Positions 47,922 through 58,403 of a stretch of 64,000 bases of DNA are shown here, one piece after another. Under the pieces are notes generated by a model. That model worked only from the letters and a program-made list of their open reading frames with translations, made no database searches and was not told the origin of the DNA. The translations under genes and the position numbers were made by a program. Numbering within the stretch: position 1 is the stretch's first letter; each line of letters starts with the position of its first letter. This stretch comes from Rusavskia elegans (lineage: Eukaryota > Ascomycota > Lecanoromycetes > Teloschistales > Teloschistaceae), in assembly GCA_011316305.1 (NCBI GenBank), contig SAUG01000008.1, forward strand, positions 1-64,000, given 5' to 3'.

Positions 47922-50261
47922 TCATCCTATATTGAATTCGCCAGCAGCAGCTAAATGTTCCTTCATCTTCGACTGCATCTTCCTCCTCGCATCCTGCACA
48001 TCTGTATTGGGTGGCTGTAACTCCATTTTCTGCGACTTGCTTCTAGGCTGAGCACCTACAGCTTCTTTGCTTGATTGCTCGCCTCTATGGCCGCCCTTCT
48101 TCAGCCCAACCTTTGCGTTCCTCCCGAAGTGCCCCGGCCTCTCTCTCAGCGCAAACGCCTTGGCCAAATGTCCCAAGTGCAAGCCTTTGACATCGAACAT
48201 CGCTCTCTCCCTGGCCACATGCGTTGCATAGGCCCGGACGTGGCCTACGAACGCCCTTTTGGCCACCTCACCCGCCTTCCCCATATCGCCAACGATCCAT
48301 CTCTCTGCCTCTAGCTGCCACTGCTCTGCTCTTTCGCTCCAACCAGCACCATCTGCTGATGGTTTCTGGTCAACCGCGAGCGAAGCCTCGGCATTCCCAA
48401 AGGCCTTTTTAAGGATTTCCTCAGCCTCGGTGCGAATCAAGTTTCGACCTATGCCGTCGCGGTAACCTTTACGCAAAAGTTCGACGTAGCCCTCTTCCGG
48501 TCCCGGCATCAGGAATATTACTGCCCGACCTTCTCGTCCGGCCCGTGCAGTACGGCCTATCCGGTGCAAATGGTCATCTGATGAGAATGGAGGGTCGTAC
48601 TCCACAACCAGATCTATGTTGGGAAGATCTAGGCCGCGAGATGCCACATCCGTACAGAACATGATCGAGGGGTCGCTAGATCGTGAGAAGGCGGAGAGGG
48701 TCGCTGTACGGGTCTGCTGATTCAGGGAACCATGAAGCCTGTGAATTGTGAGGGTGGGATTTGGGGTGGAAGCGAGGATATTGCTGTGGGAAACTGTCGC
48801 TAATGAAGGGGTCGTCGGTGATGAAGATGGAGGTGCACCGTTCTCCTTGTCGCTGTCACTGTGGCTGACTGTGGGTATTTTGGTATTCTCCTCGACTGCC
48901 ACTTTCCGAGCAAACACCTCGTAATGGAAGTCCACGCTATCGGCACACGAGAGGAATATGATTGCTTTCATGACAGACCCTTTCCGTGCAAAGGTGTGTT
49001 TGAGGAAAGCTGCTAGGGTGACGAGACGTTGTTTTGGTGGTACTACAATGTAGGATTGCTTCAATTGAGCTGGGGCCAGAAAAGCAGTATCTTTAATCCT
49101 TTCGGCCGCTGCCTCTTTTTCAAGGTCATCAAAGAAGTCCGCTTTGATATGCACTGCATCTTTCAGACTTATCTCTCCCAGCCGCTGCGCCGTCATCTTC
49201 ATAGTAGCAGAGCACAACACAGTCGTCCGTCTTGTTGGCAGGCCCAGGATTGCATCTTTCACCATTTCGCTGTCGACGACGTCTGACCTTTTCTCCAGCT
49301 CCCGCACTATCCGCCGCACATCCTCCTCAAACCCCAATTCCACCAGACGGTCCCCCTCATCCAGTACTAACCACCGTACCTTGCTGACATCCAGTACTTC
49401 CGTATTGTCCAGATGATCAACTAACCGGCCAGGAGTCGCAACCAGAATATTCAATCCCTTCCGCAACCGGGCCTTCTCACTTTTTTTCTTCTCCCCACCA
49501 ATGACCGTCCCGGCGACTATCCAATTGGCACATCTGAGCAAGCTTTCGAGGACAATAGATATCTGTTTGCAGAGCTCCCTTGTCGGCGCCAAGATGAGTG
49601 CGAATAGCCCTGACTCCCGGTTGATCTTCTTTCCCTCCAACGTTGTTAAACGCATTATGCGCTGAACGATTGGGAGAAGATACGCCAATGTTTTCCCTGA
49701 TCCTGTTTCGGCTTGGATGAAGGCATCACTGTCTTCTTTGAGGAGCTGAGTTATAGTAGATCTCTGGATCGCGGTGGGGGCTTTGAGGGAGAGTTTGGTG
49801 AGGAGGTGGGAAGAAATCGTGGAAGAGAGGCCGAGGTCGGTGAACTTGCTGTTTCCATCTGGGAGTGGAGCGTTGGACGGTATTGCAGGAGCTTCATTTT
49901 GAGAGTCTGGCTTAGATGCAACGGTCACGGACGAGGGATTGTACGAGAAGAGGGAGGAGACAACTTCTTTCGAAGTGGCATTCGAACGTGGTCTGGTGTG
50001 AGACTTGGGAGGTTCGTCGAGCTTTTGCCGCTTCGGCGGTCTTTCTGGGACATCCTCGTCTGGTTTCTTTAATTGAGTGGTATTTCCCGAGGTTGCTGTG
50101 GACGATTTTGCGGCGTGTGATTTTTGATATCGGCGTTCTGCAGCTTTCTTGGCTGTCAACCTATCCTTCCAGCGTCCTCCGCGGAAGACAGGTTTTGTGT
50201 TCAGGATTTCATCTCCGATGGAGAAGTTCACGAGCATCCCATCGTCGGCCATGCTGGTCAT
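47922..50261 (-). CDS. DBP7: DEAD-box ATP-dependent RNA helicase Dbp7
   Basis: Uninterrupted 779-aa frame. The N-terminus has the Dbp7 signature MADDGMLVNF and GGRWKDRLTAKKAAERR. Helicase motifs: Q-motif region APTAIQRSTI, Walker A AETGSGKT at 184-191, PTRELCKQ, TPGRLVDHL, DEGD at 301-304 (Dbp7 proteins have this in place of DEAD), SATM, DVASRGLDLPNIDLV, and motif VI HRIGRTARAG from residue 566. A Lys-rich tail follows. A long insertion between helicase lobes (PSSSPTTPSLATVSHSN) is common in this subfamily. Dbp7 acts in the nucleolus in early assembly of the 60S subunit. The family usually begins at MADDGM, so the ATG at 50252 may be the true start, three codons in. It shares a 319-bp divergent promoter with PAN6. 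Confidence 0.95.
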   Translation of the reverse strand: MTSMADDGMLVNFSIGDEILNTKPVFRGGRWKDRLTAKKAAERRYQKSHAAKSSTATSGNTTQLKKPDEDVPERPPKRQKLDEPPKSHTRPRSNATSKEVVSSLFSYNPSSVTVASKPDSQNEAPAIPSNAPLPDGNSKFTDLGLSSTISSHLLTKLSLKAPTAIQRSTITQLLKEDSDAFIQAETGSGKTLAYLLPIVQRIMRLTTLEGKKINRESGLFALILAPTRELCKQISIVLESLLRCANWIVAGTVIGGEKKKSEKARLRKGLNILVATPGRLVDHLDNTEVLDVSKVRWLVLDEGDRLVELGFEEDVRRIVRELEKRSDVVDSEMVKDAILGLPTRRTTVLCSATMKMTAQRLGEISLKDAVHIKADFFDDLEKEAAAERIKDTAFLAPAQLKQSYIVVPPKQRLVTLAAFLKHTFARKGSVMKAIIFLSCADSVDFHYEVFARKVAVEENTKIPTVSHSDSDKENGAPPSSSPTTPSLATVSHSNILASTPNPTLTIHRLHGSLNQQTRTATLSAFSRSSDPSIMFCTDVASRGLDLPNIDLVVEYDPPFSSDDHLHRIGRTARAGREGRAVIFLMPGPEEGYVELLRKGYRDGIGRNLIRTEAEEILKKAFGNAEASLAVDQKPSADGAGWSERAEQWQLEAERWIVGDMGKAGEVAKRAFVGHVRAYATHVARERAMFDVKGLHLGHLAKAFALRERPGHFGRNAKVGLKKGGHRGEQSSKEAVGAQPRSKSQKMELQPPNTDVQDARRKMQSKMKEHLAAAGEFNIG

Positions 50262-50580
50262 GTCCTTGTAACCTTGTTGCGCATTCGCTCACCCCACTGG
50301 CGGATTCTTAAAAGAACAGCGGACTCCCCACGTTGGTCTAACTTCTTCTGGGTCTTAGATGGAGAGACCTGCTGGAATCAACGCAGCATTCTCTATCACG
50401 GATTATTGGAACTCCGACCGACTTTTGAGCAGTCCAAGATCGTTGCGATGTCTGGTGTTGTTGCGCAATACCGATTGACCATAAGAAGTCTCAGCCAGCG
50501 CCGTTGGTTGGGCTTTGCCGTACCTTGAAGGCTCACTGGCATTTGGTTGATGAAAATCTATCAACACCTTTCGCGATAAT
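50262..50580. promoter_or_regulatory. Divergent promoter between DBP7 and PAN6
   Basis: A 319-bp spacer with both genes pointing outward, so it must serve both promoters. I recognise no specific binding site. Confidence 0.55.
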
Positions 50581-51749
50581 ATGGCGGCCTTGCCAAATAT
50601 CGTTCGACGTGTCAGCGGTATGGCGAAGGCTCATCGTATACTGGAGCATCGAAGAATCTCAATGTACTGAAGCCTCGTCTAGGTCCAAAGGCTCGGTCAT
50701 TCCAGGTCTTTAACCACATACCTAGTCTCCGTAAAGCTCGCCGAAATGCAATGCTCGATGGAGAGTCGGTCGGCTTTGTGCCAACTATGGGCGCGCTACA
50801 TCAAGGACACCTCGCACTCATTCGTCAAGCTGTGCAAGAGAACACTCACGTCTACGTATCGATATATGTCAATCCCACTCAGTTTGGGGTCAATGAAGAC
50901 TTTGGCAGCTATCCCCAGACGTTACCAGCAGATCTACAGCAACTCCGCTCCTTGACCGCTGAGTATTGGAAAGACGATTCCGTTGGTCAAATCACTGCCG
51001 TCTTCACACCAACAACTCGAGACATGTACCCTGGCCTTAAGCCGACTTCCGAGGTTGACGGTCACGGCTCATTCGTGACGATTACCCCCTTGTCGTCCAG
51101 ACTCGAAGGAGCTTCAAGGCCGGTATTTTTCAGAGGTGTGGCAACTGTGTGTATGAAGCTCTTCAACATCGTCCAGCCAGATAAGGTATACTTCGGCCAG
51201 AAAGATGTCCAGCAGACCTATGTCATCCAACGCATGGTCGATGACTTCCACTTGAACACACAAGTTCGAGTCGTACCTACTGTTCGAGAGAAGGACGGCC
51301 TGGCCATGAGTTCCCGCAACGTGTACCTTGGCAAGCGCAGACGGAAGATAGCATCTGTTTTGGTACGCGCTTTGCGAGCTGTGCGATCGGATTTCACGAA
51401 TGGCGTTACCAGGAGGGAAGAGCTGCTCTCGGCAGCGCACAGCATTATCGACGAAGAGCTGGCCAGACAGACAGCATTGCCGCCTATGTGGCGTTCATTG
51501 TTCGAGGTAGACTATTTCTCGCTCGCGGATCCAATGCACCTGACAGAGCTTGACAATGTAAACCCTGCGCATGGGGCGGTGCTCAGTGGAGCTATCAAGA
51601 TGTTACCGGTGGAGGAAGCGCAGGAAAATGAAGATCTGGGAACAGGGGATGGGAAAACGACAGTGAGGTTGATTGACAACCTTCGCTTGGAACTGCCTTC
51701 CTTCCTACGAAAGTCAAACTCTCAAAAGGCGAATAGTCCCGAACTGTGA
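50581..51749 (+). CDS. PAN6: Pantoate-beta-alanine ligase (pantothenate synthetase)
   Basis: Two exons, 50581-50617 and 50683-51749, give 367 aa. I chose the ATG at 50581 because a 65-bp intron (GTATGG..TCTAG) then joins it in frame to SFQVFNHIPSLRKARRNAM, the usual opening of the family, which lies upstream of the first ATG of the long exon (50751). Key motifs: GFVPTMGALHQGH with the HxGH pair H52 and H55, YVNPTQFGVNEDF, GVATVCMKLFNIVQPD, YFGQKDVQQ, and the KMSKS-like GLAMSSRNVYL. The enzyme condenses pantoate and beta-alanine with ATP to make pantothenate, the precursor of CoA. A ~30-residue insertion (LTAEYWKDDSVGQI) is typical of fungal versions. It ends 30 bp from the convergent POP4 stop. 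Confidence 0.9.
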
Positions 51750-51779
51750 CAGGGTTTGCAGAGTATCGAAGGCTTCGAG

Positions 51780-52568
51780 CTATAACTCGGTCATATTCCG
51801 CTGTTTGAATTTCTTGGTCGCGCGGTCTATAGCTCTGTGCTCGAATGAAGAGCCGTGCAGCTCAAATATCAATGCGTTCGGCCCCATTCCATCATCTGAG
51901 ATATCTTTGATCTTCTCGGAGTCAGGCATCTCGTCTATCGCATCTGGCTGTGGTATCTGGAAGCGGAAAATGGTGTGGGTTTTGGGGATCGCTGGCGCTA
52001 CAGTCAGAAATCCCTCCATGCATGACCAGACGGGACCCCACATACTCTTAAGCTCATTCTTCTCGGTGATGATTTGAAAGGTGAACTTCGTATCTCTGAC
52101 TACGATTCCTCTCAGACCGACCGTACTCACACATTTGCTCCTCACCACCGACAATTTTGCCCCGTGGAAATCGGCGCTCGCCAATTTTGCTCCTGCTGCC
52201 TGGACCGTTACCCAAGTCTGTTTGCCCTTGACCATCCCGAGGATCTCCCACATGTAACTCAGCCACATGCGGTACAGGGGAACATAAATGTCGTATTTCT
52301 GAGACTCCTTGCTTATTTCATAGATACCCGTGATTCTCTTCTCCTTCGCAGACAATGGCTTAGGTCTTTGGCGCCTTTTTGCTTTCTCCTTCTTGCGTAG
52401 CCGCTGCAGACGTCGATGGGCTCGAGCATCTTGGCGATTTGGATCTGGGGAGGTGGGGCGTAAGTGGAGAGGCTTGTGGAGGACCTTTTCTGTGAAAATC
52501 GCAGAGGCTGTCTCTGCAGGGTGGGCCTTCTTGAGGAGGTCCAAGGCTGCATGGGGATTGGCTTCCAT
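51780..52568 (-). CDS. POP4: RNase P/MRP protein subunit Pop4 (Rpp29)
   Basis: Single exon, 262 aa from the ATG at 52568. The frame is open further to a GTG at 52637, which I do not use. The N-terminus reads MEANPHAALDLLKKAH and FTEKVLHKPLHLRPTSP. A very basic linker follows (RRLQRLRKKEKAKRRQRPK). The C-terminal Rpp29 Sm-like fold shows in LYRMWLSYMWEILG, ADFHGAKLSVVRSKC, GLRGIVVRDTKFTFQIIT, KTHTIFRFQIP and the end ELHGSSFEHRAIDRATKKFK. Pop4 binds RNA in nuclear RNase P and RNase MRP, which process the tRNA 5' end and pre-rRNA. It diverges from the SNF2 gene across a 472-bp shared upstream region. Confidence 0.93.
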   Translation of the reverse strand: MEANPHAALDLLKKAHPAETASAIFTEKVLHKPLHLRPTSPDPNRQDARAHRRLQRLRKKEKAKRRQRPKPLSAKEKRITGIYEISKESQKYDIYVPLYRMWLSYMWEILGMVKGKQTWVTVQAAGAKLASADFHGAKLSVVRSKCVSTVGLRGIVVRDTKFTFQIITEKNELKSMWGPVWSCMEGFLTVAPAIPKTHTIFRFQIPQPDAIDEMPDSEKIKDISDDGMGPNALIFELHGSSFEHRAIDRATKKFKQRNMTEL

Positions 52569-53040
52569 TATACGAGCAGCAATATGGGTCACTCGGTCAA
52601 ACTGGGAGGATATCGGAATTGATGCCAAGCTGTTCACGGCTTCGCGCTAAGAAATCCGACGCGTTTCACTTTAAGGTACGTGTCTGAATAATTAATAAAG
52701 TGAAGCCAGGCAGAGTGAGGTATGAATCATATTTTCATAACCAGCAAGTTCAACAATCTTAAAATTGTATCGTATTTCTATCCGTTGATGAATTCCGAAT
52801 ACCAGTAGCATTTTGTCAGTCTTCCGACCAGGGTAATCAAGGGTTTGAAAGTTATCAGCATCTTTTCCGCCTCACTCTCAATTTTTGATCGTTTCACAGG
52901 AAATTCCACGATCAACTCTACTTTGCTCTAAAGACTCACCAACATTTAGGACAGTCTCGGGGGCCATCGTCTGAGCCTCTCCTTGCATTTCGAAGATATC
53001 ACTGTACATATCCGGCCAACGAGCAATTCGGAGGGCCAAT
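52569..53040. promoter_or_regulatory. Divergent promoter between POP4 and the SNF2 remodeler
   Basis: A 472-bp spacer between two outward-facing genes, A+T-richer in its middle (52,690-52,760). No defined site recognised. Confidence 0.5.
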
Positions 53041-56000
53041 ATGGACGACCGTCAATTGCGCCGCAAAAGCGCAATCTCTTATGGGATGCCTTCGGATTCG
53101 GAGGACTCGTCCATCCCTAACGATTCTCCGTTTGGTACGCCGGTTAAGCCAGTCCGCCGTCGCAAACGTTCTACTATCGACCTTGAGGAATCAGATACTC
53201 CAGCCTCCGAGTCCCTTGTGAAAACTCCTCCGCCTCGCTTGTCGACAGCAGGGCATAGTCTTCGCCAACACAAAGACCTCCATTTATCGCTGAGAGCACT
53301 CGAGAATGGAGACAAGCATGCTCGGAAGAGTAGAAAACATTTGAGTGCAAGAAACCGACCCAATGCGACGTCGAGTGGCCCCAAACCGGTGCCCGTCAAA
53401 ACCGAGAGGAACCTGATCAGGGATGCGATTGCGACAGGCACTGCAATAAAACGAGCTAATTTCTTCATGGCTCAAAAGCACTTGTTCCTCCCATTGTTAC
53501 CCACCAAAAACCACATTACAAAACTCGCTGAGAAGAGTAGACTGGAAGGCCAAGAGGAGGACATCCTTGCTATTTCGGATGCAACCGACTCTCTCGAGGG
53601 GGTTGGCTATCGAAGGGACTTCAGCGTACCGTACGAGGAGCTAACCCAGCAGCCTCGGGGCATCAAGGCCTGGATGAAGCCCTACCAGCTCTCGGGCTTA
53701 TCTTTCCTCGTATATCTTCACAACAATGGTACATCCGGTATTCTTGGTGATGAGATGGGTCTCGGTAAGACTTTGCAGACCTTAGCACTTATTCAGCACC
53801 TTAAGGAGCAACGTCAGCCTTCGGCCGGAGCCCAGAATCGGCCCTCCCTTGTCGTCTGCCCCCTCAGCGTTCTTTCGTCGTGGATGGCTGAAACACGCAG
53901 GTGGGCCCCAGAAATCAAGTTCCTTCGGTACCACGGGCCCGTCCATGAGAGGGACAGGTTAAAGCGAATTGCTACTGGCGAGATCGATGTGTACGGTCAC
54001 GAGACGAAACGTCACAAGTACAAGAGAAAAGTTCGCACGACTAATAAGGGAAATCCGTTCATTGATCTCGAATCCGCATCAGATACCGAGAACGAGGCCG
54101 GGGTCGATCTAGTTGTGACCACGTATGAATGCTTCCAAGCGGATCAAGCATGGTTCAAGAGGGCTTTCGTATGGAATTACGTAATTCTCGATGAAGGCCA
54201 TAGAATCAAGAATGAGCGGAGTCTTATTGCAAAAGCTTTACAGGCGCTGAGTGCTGAATTCCGCTTGATTCTGACCGGCACGCCACTACACAACAACATG
54301 CTTGAACTTTGGGCCCTGCTCCATTGGTTGTATCCAGAGGTCTTCACAGAGAACACCTCAGTCATTTTCAAGGATGCATTCAATCTGACCAAGGGTCAAG
54401 TAAGTACAACGTTCATGGACGATGCCAGAAGACTCTTGGAACGGATTATGTTGCGCCGTATGAAGAATAGCGAAGGTGTAAACCTGAATCTCCCACCAAA
54501 AACGGAAGTCCTGCTTTACATCCCGCTTACGCCAATGCAGCGGTTCTGGTACCAACGCCTAATGACGCGTGCAGACCAGGGCCTCCTGGAGGAACTATTC
54601 AAAGATGCTCAGCAGAAAGAGGTTGCTTCGCTCGAAGAGGAAGCACTGGATCAGCAAAGTTCGCAAGGCAAAGACTCAGAGCAGGTTGCAGCGCTGGAGA
54701 AGACAGGAGGCGATGCGGCATGGAAAGAATCCAGGCAAATCATACAACAAGCCCTGGAACAAGAACAGCAGGATCAAAGCAAGAAGGGCGCGTGGAAGAA
54801 ACTGATGAATCTCCTTATGCAGCTCCGCAAATGCTGCAATCACCCATACCTTCTACCACACGCTGAACCAAGCCCGTACTATGTTGGCGAACATATCATG
54901 CACGCTTCAGGCAAGCTTATCGTCCTTGACAAGATAGTAAGAGAGCTGGTGATAAGCCAAAAGAAGAAGATTCTCATCTTCTCGGGATTCACTCGTATGC
55001 TTGACTGTTGCGAGGACTTGCTCAACCTTCGTGGAGGCAGTGGAGAGCATTTTAGGTATTTGAGGTTAGAAGGTAGCACGTGTCGAGCTCGAAGGAACTT
55101 GAATGTACGTGAAAGCAAGATCCAGCTGCTTGATTAGAATACGACTAATCTCATCGCAGATCCGGAAGTTCAACCAGCTAGACTCGGAAGAAAGAGTTAT
55201 GTTGATCTCAACCCGTGCTGGCGGCCTCGGTATTAATTTGACAGCTGCATCGGATGTTGTTATGATGGATCAAGATTGGAATCCTCAAATCACTCTCCAA
55301 GCCGAAGCTCGCGCTCATAGGATTGGTCAAGACAAGCCAGTCACCATATACAAGCTTTGCACCCAAGGTACGGTCGAGGAGCAAATGCTCGGCCGGATAC
55401 AGAAGAAGTTGTATCTTTCAGCGAAAGTGACGGAAACAATGCAGAACGTGCACGGTCAAAAACAAGCCAAAAAAGGTCCTGGGGGTCGTTCAAGCGCGGT
55501 AGAGGAAGACATGCCCCAATTTAGTACTGGGCAATTGATGTCGCTAGTCCGTCGGGGTGCGCGAGCTCTTGCTCATCCGGAGCTCGACATCAACCAAATG
55601 CTGGATTGGGATTGGGCAGCCACTCTGGAGAATTGCAAAGATAAGCCAGCGGACGCCATAGTGGCAAGAGATACAGGTGCCGCTTCCACAGTGAAAGAAG
55701 AAGACGAAAGGAAGTGGCTTGAAGTGGTTGAACAAGTCCAATCGCGTGTTTTCGAAGGCAAAAAATATTCAAAGCAGAAGGACGACTACAATAGCATAGC
55801 GCAGGAGTGGTCTCGGGCCGATCGGAGAGTTGGCAAAGAAACGACCGTCATGGTTGACGGGTTCGCCATCAGTAAGCAGTCGATGTCTTGCACGGGCTGG
55901 GAGGCAGTACCGACAATGGCTGGCAAAGATCCACGGTTGGCCGAGCCAAAGCGTGCAAAGAAGCTCTCTGTTTTAAATCAGGAGGTACGATCCGCTCTCC

Positions 56001-56836
56001 AGGCTGTCGCGAAGGATTGAATGTCTAAGATTTCTGTACTGACTCTTCCCTAGCATTGCCAGGTTTGCTGGGACGGTGGTGACCTCACCCTCTGCTCCAA
56101 CTGCCCGCGCTCATATCATTACGATTGCCTAGATCCAGACGCGAAAGCCCGCTCCCGTACCATGATGGGTTTTAGTTGTAGCCAGCACCAATGTTGGGAC
56201 TGTAATCAGAAAACTCAAGACGCAGGTGGCATGATCTTTCGATGCCGCTGGTGCGAACGAGGGTTCTGCGAGGACTGCCTCGATTGGGATAGGACCAAGC
56301 TTATTGGTGACAACTTGAAGGAGTACGAGCTTCTGGATTTCCCATCTGTTACGCAAGCCTACTACATCTGCTGTCCGTCCTGTACGGAACATCATGAATC
56401 AGATCCCTCTGCAAAGGAGTTCTGTGCCAAGCAAGAACAAGAAATCGGCAAAGAGTATGATATTATGCTCGAAGAACAAGATGCGAAAATGGCAATGGCT
56501 GCCGCTAACCTGGACACCAAAACTTCAACCCCATCAGAGACGCAATCTCTGACGGATGCATCCACGATCGAAAGCTCCGCAGTCGCCACTCCCTACTGCA
56601 TCATAGACGACGGAGGCGCTTCCTCTAAGAAAAAGCGCAAAGCCGCCCCGGCTTCCTTCAAGATGGAGGTGCTACCGGTCGATGATGTCGGCTTAGCAGC
56701 AGCAGCCTTTGACGACTCGGACAGCTATGCTTCTTCGACCAAGAAACGCAAGACCGTGTCAGGAAAGGACAGAAGCAAAACTACAGGCCGCTCTAAAATC
56801 TTATCATCGCCCCTGGCCGCCCGGTGGACATGGTAG
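53041..56836 (+). CDS. SNF2-family chromatin remodeler with C-terminal PHD-type zinc fingers
   Basis: Three exons, 53041-55104, 55160-55984 and 56054-56836, give 1,223 aa in frame; introns are 55 bp (GTACGT..GCAG, branch CTAAT) and 69 bp (GTACGA..CTAG). A basic, Ser-rich N-terminus leads to the SNF2 ATPase: [15 protein letters not shown], Walker A DEMGLGKT at 237-244, DEGH at 384-387, [46 protein letters not shown] and motif VI HRIGQ at 741-745. A 60-residue insertion lies between the first motifs. The third exon adds a PHD finger, C965-x2-C968-x8-C977-x2-C980-x4-H985-x2-C988, then a second Cys-rich unit ([23 protein letters not shown]) like the C5HCH module beside PHD fingers. Such enzymes slide nucleosomes in the nucleus. 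The core is ISWI-like, but the exact subfamily needs a tree. Confidence 0.9.
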
Positions 56837-57296
56837 CATTTTTCGACTTCAAAAGAGCTGTACAACATCTCAAGGGTATCTGTTCTTGTAGCGATGGTGT
56901 TCATCGAGATACCATGGTACTATTGCGTATCTGTACCTTCTCATATTACAGTGGCCGAGGGATTCCTGGCATCAGGCGGCAGGAGTCATGTGTTCAGTAG
57001 CGGAGACCGGGTTCGTGTCGAGATGAATAATCTCAGCCTCTGTGCTGCGTAAAGCTCCAGAACTTTGTTTTACGTGACATATTCGTCTTCATTGAGCTAA
57101 GTTTGTTCATTTTGCGTCCAATCATGAGTGACATACGATTCGCATTGATTACTATATGTCATCGAGTAGAACTGGTCTTCGGTCCGATCTCTTAACAGGC
57201 GTGCCACAGATGAGTCACAAGAGTAACAAGAGGCTACATGTAACGAGGGTACCACTTGCTGTAAGCCCTCGATGATGTGCAAACACATTCTTGGGT
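56837..57296. other. Spacer between the SNF2 remodeler and the GNAT gene
   Basis: A 460-bp tandem spacer holding the 3' end of the remodeler transcript and the promoter of the acetyltransferase. Nothing else recognised. Confidence 0.5.
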
Positions 57297-58074
57297 ATGG
57301 GTATCTCTAATTTCTGTTTTCCCGTGCGAGAATTATCGAACGAGAGAGTAAAACTGGTGCCTTTCGACGTGAGCTCCCATCTACTGCATGATTTGATTCT
57401 CTCGATCAATGTAATGACACAATTCCCAGACAAAGATCCACGCTCCGGAGTTCTTTGCTCTTTCCTCGCCGCAGCCGTCGCTCTACGCCCACATTGCTCG
57501 TGGCCCTTGGACCTCCCTCTCGGACTTCACCACCAACTTCCTCGAAGCTGTCATCGACCCTTCGCCTGCTTGGATGCTCTACGCCGTCATCGACAAAACC
57601 CGGCCCTCATGCTCCCCAACCAATGACCCTTCCGGTGCCCTCGCTGGCACCATCGGCTATCTTGATTCCTCAGCCGAGCATCTAGTTACAGAAATCGGCT
57701 TCGTAATCACCTTACCGCCATTCCAACGCACACATATCACATCCAACGCCGTCGGCCTATTGCTGCAATATGCATTAGACTCCCCGGAGCAAGGTGGTTT
57801 AGGTTTGAGACGCGTGCAGTGGAAGGCGAATAGTGTCAATGCGGCCAGTAGGAAGGTGGCGGAGAGGATGGGGTTTGTGTTTGAAGGTGTGACTAGGTGG
57901 GGACAGGTGTTCAGGGATGGAGTGAATAAGAGGAAGGTGGGGAATGGGAGGGGTGTGCCGCCGGGAGCGGAGGAAGGGGACTTGGGGAGGGATACTGCCA
58001 ACTTTGGGCTTTCTTGGGAGGAGTGGGGGGATGGAGGGAGGGAGAGGGTTAGGGGGGTTATGGAGAGGTCATGA
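57297..58074 (+). CDS. GNAT-family acetyltransferase (RimJ/RimL type)
   Basis: Two exons, 57297-57368 and 57430-58074, give 238 aa. The 61-bp intron (GTGAGC..CCCAG) joins NERVKLVPFD to TKIHAPEFFAL in frame. The start ATG at 57297 yields MGISNFCFPVRELSNERVKL, the usual opening for this fungal group. GNAT features: AGTIGYLDSSAEHLVTEIGFVI (beta strands 4-5), the pantetheine-binding region near NAVGLLLQYALD, and the C-terminal acceptor motif ASRKVAERMGFVFEGVTRW. These enzymes transfer an acetyl group from acetyl-CoA to amines, here possibly a protein N-terminus, small molecule or polyamine; the substrate cannot be read from sequence. A Gly/Arg-rich tail follows. Downstream is the Tc1 element. Confidence 0.88.
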
Positions 58075-58403
58075 ATCGATATCTCTGCTTTGATGTTGAT
58101 CTGAAGAGCAGGCTCCGTCGGGAAGCAATCTAAAATTGGCATAGTCAGCACTGACACCAGATCTTGATATGTACAGGTGATTCCTCTGAAATGGCTTGAC
58201 GGTCTGATAATTCTCGGTGATAATCCATCGCGATATGGCCCACATAGAGACCACCAAATAGGTCCCTGAGAACCGAACACGCTCCGAGGCCGCTACTATA
58301 TTCATTATTGAAGATACGCTTATATTCGAGGTTGCAATTAGGTAGCATGATCTAAGCAATCGTGGTATCGAAATTCAACACGGAGGTAACGACTTTTGTA
58401 TGC
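58075..58403. other. Spacer between the GNAT gene and the Tc1 element
   Basis: About 330 bp downstream of the GNAT stop. Normal composition, no recognised feature. Confidence 0.5.
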
